64,000 nucleotides of DNA from Candidatus Methanoperedentaceae archaeon GB37 (GTDB lineage: Archaea > Halobacteriota > Methanosarcinia > Methanosarcinales > EX4572-44): assembly GCA_905171695.1 (NCBI GenBank), contig LR991653.1:772258-836257 (forward strand), in the 5' to 3' direction. Made by a program: the position numbers and the translations under genes. The notes under the pieces were generated by a model. It saw nothing but the letters and a program-made list of their open reading frames with translations, made no database searches and was not told where the DNA came from. This document shows, piece after piece, positions 59,031 to 64,000 of this stretch; position 1 is the first letter of the stretch, and each line of letters starts with the position of its first letter.

Positions 59031-60149
59031 TAAACAGTGGAGAGATGAAAGAAGATGAATTTTGGTTTGTAGCTTTAGAGTTTGCTGAGGTTGTTGTGGA
59101 GAGAGCAAGAGGGATGTTCAAGACGAAAGAGACGTGTGACGACTATATCATAGAATATTGTATTGTTGAGATTATGAGGTTCTTCTTTGGGTTATCTCTG
59201 ATTCTCTTTTACGCATTTCTGAGAGACCACGGGGAGTTGAGATACATTTTAAAGCTTAAAGGTGCTTAAATCATTCTCAGATTGCGAAGATTTCAGGAAG
59301 AAATCACACAGGACAAAAGTAAGGATAGACAATATAATAAAAAGGAATGTTAAAGAAGAAGCAGACGAGATCTATGGACTGGAGACCACGGTTGTAACAA
59401 TAGTGGATTTAAACAGGCTTAGGAAAGGGAAAAAGATGATAAAGGATGGATTTTTTGATGCAGAATTCTGCCATGATTCTCTTAGAGGTTCTGAAGTAGG
59501 CTATATTGTCTGCACACTCTGATAAATCTCACGAATTTCTCGGTTGTTGAAGAACGAACCAAAGAAGGAAATCTGGGAAGAGATAGTAATATCAAATCTG
59601 GAAACTCAAAATGGGAAAATAAAGGTTATCATGGCTGATGCTGGATTCTTAGCCTACAATAATATTCTGTTACCTCTTAACTGCAGAACAATTCCTCTAA
59701 TAAAAGTGAAAAGTAACATAGATGTAAAAAAGCTTAAAAAGAGAATTGAGAATTATCCAGCAAACCTATTCTGGCTTGACAGCAAATACAACAAGAATCT
59801 ATCAAGCTTACTTAAAGATTTCAGTTACGCAATAAAACAAACAGTGGAAGGGATTAACAAATACGAAAAATTCACTGAAACAAGAAGCAGAATAGAATCT
59901 TTCTTCAAAATAGCATAAGGCAATATTTAGTTTGAAAGACTCGCATCTCTATTACCGAAAATTCTATACTACACAATTGTTCTGTCAGTTCTACTTGAAG
60001 AATAGAATAAACATGGAAAGATTTATTGAAAAAATCAAGAGAAGAAAACTCTAATACTAATTACACTTTACTCGAATTCTTTAATTTCTATAATGAACCA
60101 TCCCAGTGGTCATTTAATTTTACAGATAAACTGGAAAAAAAGAGACCCT
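59031..60149 (+). mobile_element. AGGGTCTCTTT-family DDE element, nearly complete but decayed
   Basis: Plus-strand copy lacking its left end, starting NSGEMKEDEFWFV right at the neighbour's terminus. Transposase frames: 59018-59269, 59262-59522 (TIVDLNRLRKGKKMI) and 59544-59918 (VIMADAGFLAYNNI, TETRSRIESFFKIA). Right end AAAAAGAGACCCT at 60149. Family resembles IS4/IS5-type DDE transposases; at least two frame breaks. Confidence 0.72.
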
Positions 60150-60751
60150 AATATCTTTATTCTCTGTTTTAGTGTTGCATGAAATCTTTTGGGTGGATTT
60201 CATGCTCCGAAAGGTTTGATGCTCAAGTTCCAGGTCTATGTTTTTCAGTGCATCTATAGAGCCAGGGAGCTCTATCAACGATAAATTCTGGCTTCTTCTC
60301 ACGCACTTCTCTGAAAGACCTTGTAACAAGATAATTTCTGTTTGTATAAATTCTCATCAGGATTAACTCGTTCTTCTCAATATCTACAGCAGAATAGACA
60401 TAGTACGCCTTTTTATCTTGCTTTAACAACTGCTTCGTCTAATGCAATGCTATCAGGTATCTTCTCTTCTTCTCTGATACAAGCAGGCAGTTTCTCTTCA
60501 AACTTCCCTGTTCCAAAGAGAGTTCCCTGTTCCAAACAGAGGTTTTGGAGACCGGATGAAGCTCAGAGAGAGAATTCTGGCAGTCCTCCGAGAGAAGACG
60601 TCTGAATATAGGTTGCAACACCGGGAATCTCAACATAGAAAAGGCACCTTATTCCTCTCAAACACCTTCAACTCTTCGACAATTCCCCTTACCCTCAGCA
60701 TAAATAAGAGATGGTCTCCCGTATTTATAACTTTATGTGGGCGAGTCCGGA
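60150..60751 (-). pseudogene. IS6-family transposase remnant, copy 2
   Basis: Fragments in three frames (ELHPVSKTSVWNRELSLEQ, QDKKAYYVYSAVDIEKNEL, NRNYLVTRSFREVREKKPE). It ends with TTATGTGGGCGAGTCC, an IS6-like end. Broken throughout. Confidence 0.7.
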
Positions 60752-60795
60752 CGTGTCCACTTAACATAAACACCACCTCAACCGATTATAATAAA

Positions 60796-61446
60796 GCATA
60801 AATAGCTTACAGAATAAATTCCAGTTTTTAACAGGATTAAAAGAGTTAATTGAGTAAAAGAATATCTTTATTCTCTGCTTTAGCGAAGAAAACACTGATT
60901 CAACCAGGCTTCTCTCTCCGAAAGGTTTGATGCTCAAATTCCAGATCCAGGCTTTTCAGTGCATCTATAAGCCAGGGAGCTTTATCAACGATGAATCTTG
61001 GCTTGTTCTCGCAGAACTTTAGCACTTCTTTGAGAAAAGACCTTGAAACAAGATAATTTCTGTTTGTATAAACTCTCATCAGAATTAACTCGTTCTTCTC
61101 AACATCTACCGCAGAATAGACATAGTACGCCTTTTTATTTGATTTAACAACTGTTTCGTCCAATGCTATAGAGTATCTTCTCTTCTTCTCTGATACAACA
61201 GGCAATTTCTCTTCAAACTTCCGTATCCAGTTCCAAACAGAGGTTTTAGAGACTGGATGAAGCTCAGAGAGAATTCTAGCAGTCCTTCTCACAGAAGACG
61301 TCTGAATATAGGTTGCAACACCGAGAACCTTAACCTCAAAAGGAACCTTATTCCTCTCAAACACCTTCAACTCTTCAACAATTTCCCTTACCCTCAGCAT
61401 AAATAAAAGATAGTCTCCCATATTTATAATCCTATGTGGACGGGTC
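60796..61446 (-). mobile_element. IS6-family element, copy 3, frameshifted near its 3' end
   Basis: The best copy: 60900-61421 encodes 173 residues, with VATYIQTSSVRRTARILSEL (helix-turn-helix), KTSVWNWIRKFEEKL, IALDETVVKSNKKAYYVYSA (first Asp), FIVDKAPWLIDALKSL (second Asp region) and then FRREKPG, where the frame is lost just before the SLVESVFS Glu block seen in copy 1. The outer end is TATGTGGACGGGTCC at about 61446. Confidence 0.75.
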
Positions 61447-61468
61447 CGGCGAGTCCTTGCAAAGGTCT

Positions 61469-62335
61469 CTATAGCAAGTCTGCTCGCCTGAGTATTGCTT
61501 CTGTGTATCGGTGTGTGGTAATTGGCATTATGTGCACGCCGCCTGCAACGCTCTGCAGTTCTCTTATGATCTCTGCTGCGATCTCAATTCCTTCGTTTGC
61601 GGGGTCTGTGGAGTTTTTTATTCTCTGTTTGACTTCTTCTGGGATTGTGGTTCCTGGGAGTTTTTCATCTATGAATTTCACTGTTTTTAGTGAGAATATT
61701 GGCAGTATACCTGCGATGATGTGAGTCTTGAGGTGTGAGGCTTTTTTGAGGAATTTTTTGAATTCTTCAGTCTTGTAGACAGGTTGTGTCTGGATGAATC
61801 GTGCCCCGCAGGAGACTTTCTTTTCGAGTTTCAGTAGCTGCATCTTGTCGTCTGGGTCGGGGCGAACCACGGCACCAGCGATGAAGTCTGTCCCGCCTTC
61901 AAGCTGTCTATTCATTATGTCACGTCCACGGTTCAAGTTCTGGATCAACTGGAGTAGTTGTGTTGAGTCAAGATCGTACACTGGTTTTGCGCCTACTGTG
62001 TCTCCGATGAGCGGATGATCTCCTGTCATGGCAAGGATGTTCTTCACACCGATGCTCCATGCTCCGAGCAGGTCTGACTGGAGGGCGAGTCTGTTGCGGT
62101 CTCGGCAGGTTATGTGCAGTATGACCTCGCAACCCTTCTCATGGAGCAGATGTACTGCACCGATCGGTGACATCCTCATGATCGAACGTTGGTTGTCAGG
62201 GAGATTCACGGCGTCAACAGAACGCGGGATCAGATCCAGCTCTTCTCTGAGGATGGTGGTGTCAGTGCCTCTGGGCGGTGCCACCTCTGTTGTCACGACA
62301 AACTTCCCGGTTTCTATCTTTTTTCTAAAATTCAA
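61469..62335 (-). CDS. metF: Methylenetetrahydrofolate reductase, MetF type
   Basis: 288-residue FAD-type barrel: VTTEVAPPRGTD, VNLPDNQRSIMRMSPIGA, VILHITCRDRNRLALQSDLLGA, NILAMTGDHPLIGD and FIQTQPVYKTEEF with the Gln and Phe that hold FAD and folate. It reduces methylene-H4folate (or H4MPT) to the methyl form. The C-terminus ends 23 bp from the IS6 end at 61446. With metV immediately upstream it forms the MetFV complex. In ANME-1-type archaea MetF is thought to stand in for Mer. Confidence 0.93.
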   Translation of the reverse strand: MNFRKKIETGKFVVTTEVAPPRGTDTTILREELDLIPRSVDAVNLPDNQRSIMRMSPIGAVHLLHEKGCEVILHITCRDRNRLALQSDLLGAWSIGVKNILAMTGDHPLIGDTVGAKPVYDLDSTQLLQLIQNLNRGRDIMNRQLEGGTDFIAGAVVRPDPDDKMQLLKLEKKVSCGARFIQTQPVYKTEEFKKFLKKASHLKTHIIAGILPIFSLKTVKFIDEKLPGTTIPEEVKQRIKNSTDPANEGIEIAAEIIRELQSVAGGVHIMPITTHRYTEAILRRADLL

Positions 62336-62354
62336 TAGATATTACACCTTTTTG

Positions 62355-62999
62355 TTAGATTTTTTCCAGAATCCCTTCTCGTCTCACCTTCTTTGAATGA
62401 TCCTTTGGGGGGTGAAGCTTTGTGAAGACCTTGAGACTTCCGCACTTCTCTGCTTCTTCGTATATCTGTGACCAGACACAACTCCGCTCAATCCCAATCT
62501 CACAAGTACCGTCAATTGAGCCTCCGCAGGGTCCATTCTGCAAGCCTTTGGGGCACTGGGCAGTAGGGCAGAGCCCATGGTAGAGGTGTGTGTTGCATTC
62601 TGCGCACGCTGCGCACTGTTCGTGTATTATGTATCCGTGGCAGACGCCTCCAATCGAGGTTGTGTCCAGAACCGGGAGCGTCTTCATCTGAGAGGCTTTA
62701 GATATCATAGACACACCATTTCCGCATGCCATGACAAGAAGTACCGTGGCATCGTCGATTTCGGGCATTTCACTCACAGTCTCTTCCCACGAGTTGATGC
62801 TGCACGCTGTACTTATAACGCGCGAGCCAACCACCCTGAGACCCCTCTCAACAAGACGATGAGAGATCTCTTCCACCTCTCTCTGCCCGCCAACCCGAAG
62901 CTTCTCTGCGCACTTGCCGCAACCAACAACAAAGAATGCATCATCCGATGATAGACCCTCAAACAGAACCGCGAGATCCTTCTGTCGTGAGATAATCAT
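62355..62999 (-). CDS. metV: MetV-like methylenetetrahydrofolate reductase partner (zinc/iron-sulfur)
   Basis: 214 residues from the ATG at 62997-62999. It is Cys-rich: FFVVGCGKCAEKL, VISTACSIN, VMACGNGV, GGVCHGY and a C-terminal CAACAECNTHLYHGLCP...CPKGLQNGPCGGS...CEIG. These match the MetF-associated C-terminal family (PF12225), which carries iron-sulfur clusters and passes electrons to MetF. It ends 19 bp before metF. In acetogens it ties MetF to other redox enzymes; the electron donor here is not known. The region 63036-63176 upstream shows no gene. Confidence 0.9.
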   Translation of the reverse strand: MIISRQKDLAVLFEGLSSDDAFFVVGCGKCAEKLRVGGQREVEEISHRLVERGLRVVGSRVISTACSINSWEETVSEMPEIDDATVLLVMACGNGVSMISKASQMKTLPVLDTTSIGGVCHGYIIHEQCAACAECNTHLYHGLCPTAQCPKGLQNGPCGGSIDGTCEIGIERSCVWSQIYEEAEKCGSLKVFTKLHPPKDHSKKVRREGILEKI

Positions 63000-63176
63000 C
63001 GTTTCAGCGCCTGAAAGAGAAAGGATGTATCTCACTTCTACGATACCATAATTATAGCTTGTGCTTCAAGACCGCACCCAACAACCACATTCACTCCAGA
63101 TGTGAAGCAGCATCTCTCTCTGAGTGGTGTAGATTTCAGGTTGGGAGTGAGTTTACCTGTTTGACTTTCCACCAGC

Positions 63177-63227
63177 AATCATTAGTTACTTAGCTAATAA
63201 TCATTAGTCGAATTGTAAGGTATATAT
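63177..63227 (+). promoter_or_regulatory. Promoter of the beta-propeller gene with two direct repeats
   Basis: AATCATTAGT occurs at 63177 and again at 63199, 22 bp apart, with ATTAG/CTAAT forming an inverted pair inside. A GTATATAT TATA element is at about 63220-63227. A GGAGG site at 63292-63296 precedes the ATG. The repeats are placed like an activator or repressor site. Confidence 0.5.
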
Positions 63228-63302
63228 GCCAGTTAATCCAAAAGACAGGGACAGAGGTCTCGGCTTCTGAATGCAGCTTGGAGATCGTGAAGGAGGAAGA
63301 GA

Positions 63303-64000
63303 ATGAAGAAGAAGATGGCAGCAATTAGTATAGTTAGTATGATCTTCATAATAATGGTAACAACAGCAGTACCTGTAGCGGCACAGGTCGAATGGCCCCA
63401 GTTCCAGAAGGATGAGGTGAATACAGGCATCTGTAATGAGAAAGTGATTGGAAGAAGCGTTAACTGGAACGTGATGACGCACACGAATCAGTGGATGGCT
63501 GCAGGGATAAACGTTGTACCGATCGTTGCAAAGGATGTACCTGATCATGGAGACGTGGTCTTTGTCCTTGACTGCACAGGGAACGTCTCAGGATACAATG
63601 TGACGACAGGCGATCCGATATGGAGTCCACAGTTCACGATGTGCAATGCAGCGGAAGGCTCGTTCGAACTCTCAACCCCCGCATACCATGACGGAATCCT
63701 CTACGTTGCAACGAGCAAAGGAAATCTGAGCGTGGGAGAGGGCAGAGTCACAGCGATCTATGCAAGGAATGGAACGATACGCGAGTACGCATCGGTGGGT
63801 TCGAGCGGTTATCAACTGAACACCCCCATCACATACGCCGACGACAAGATATACGTTGGCAACTGGAAAGGAACAAGCAGTTCAAGTACGGATTATGGCA
63901 CCTACTACTGTCTCAACGCAAGCAACGTGAGCGATTTAATCTGGGAGAGGACAGCACCATATATCACAGGTTACAACGGGGCTGGTGCAGCAATCATCGG
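63303..64000 (+). CDS. Secreted PQQ-like beta-propeller protein, 3' truncated by window edge
   Basis: The frame is open from ATG 63303 to the last base (232 residues visible). It begins with a signal peptide (MKKKMAAISIVSMIFIIMV, cleavage likely after VAA), then WPQFQKDEVNTGI, the usual opening of archaeal PQQ-like propellers. Blade-like repeats follow (VVFVLDCTGNVSGYNVTTGD, ILYVATSKGN, TYYCLNASNVSDLIW). Asn-x-Ser/Thr sequons suggest surface glycosylation. The C-terminus, where any sorting signal or dockerin would be, is outside the window, so a link to ArtA cannot be tested here. Confidence 0.88.
   Translation, partial: MKKKMAAISIVSMIFIIMVTTAVPVAAQVEWPQFQKDEVNTGICNEKVIGRSVNWNVMTHTNQWMAAGINVVPIVAKDVPDHGDVVFVLDCTGNVSGYNVTTGDPIWSPQFTMCNAAEGSFELSTPAYHDGILYVATSKGNLSVGEGRVTAIYARNGTIREYASVGSSGYQLNTPITYADDKIYVGNWKGTSSSSTDYGTYYCLNASNVSDLIWERTAPYITGYNGAGAAII

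Overview
The window comes from an archaeon, most likely a methanogen- or ANME-related member of the Halobacteriota (the former Methanomicrobia). The evidence for Archaea is archaeal-type Trm1, Nop5, Spt5/NusG, L11, LeuS, Cgi121, MptD, dUTPase and archaeosortase, plus TATA/BRE promoters and an archaeal rRNA operon (16S, tRNA-Ala(TGC), 23S, 5S). An adjacent metV-metF pair (methylene-tetrahydrofolate-type reductase) hints at the ANME-1/Syntrophoarchaeum side, where MetF is thought to replace Mer. That placement is inference; the 16S gene in the window could settle it.

Layout: 1-13.4 kb is mostly dense housekeeping DNA. It holds a truncated aminotransferase, a MetE-like methyltransferase, a tightly overlapping minus-strand operon (AAA ATPase - archaeosortase artA - phosphatidylserine decarboxylase - phosphatidylserine synthase), trm1, a small nuclease, a patch of broken transposases (7.0-8.3 kb), dut-moaC, and a minus-strand group mptD - nuclease-like gene - nop5 - aconitase-family large subunit, then rdgB. 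At 13.5-21.6 kb lies a run of seven signalling genes on one strand: a HalX response regulator, a PAS protein with a kinase ATPase domain but no phosphoacceptor His, a 947-residue hybrid kinase, two REC-kinases whose REC domains are 98.8% identical in DNA, a lone receiver, and a RecA/KaiC-like protein. At 21.6-28.0 kb are metabolic genes: a TIM-barrel isomerase, a hexulose-phosphate synthase/RraA fusion, a class III aminotransferase homologue lacking the PLP lysine, the KEOPS subunit Cgi121, a RimI-like acetyltransferase and ThiC. At 28.8-38.5 kb is one giant secreted subtilisin-like protease. Seven tandem 471-bp repeats and a PPC domain are inserted inside its catalytic domain, and its PKD/dockerin tail has been cut off by a frameshift and a nonsense mutation. 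LeuS follows (39.6-42.5 kb).

From 42.7 to 61.4 kb the DNA is an insertion-sequence mosaic surrounding essential genes. Two nearly identical 1.44-kb IS copies and two nearly identical 1.01-kb IS5-like copies lie in inverted orientation on either side of spt5-rpl11 and the rRNA operon. Around them are IS630 and IS6 remnants, four decayed or internally deleted copies of another DDE element with AGGGTCTCTTT ends, and pieces of interrupted host genes (a glycoamylase-domain protein, a restriction-enzyme C-terminus, an exonuclease-like gene). The window ends with metV-metF and the start of a secreted beta-propeller protein.

The strongest leads are the IS-bounded, probably invertible rRNA/spt5/rpl11 segment; the lipid-synthesis/archaeosortase operon; the repeat-loaded protease with its lost dockerin; the lysine-less aminotransferase; and the signalling cluster with a degenerate kinase and recently duplicated receiver domain. 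I saw no CRISPR array, prophage or complete defence system.
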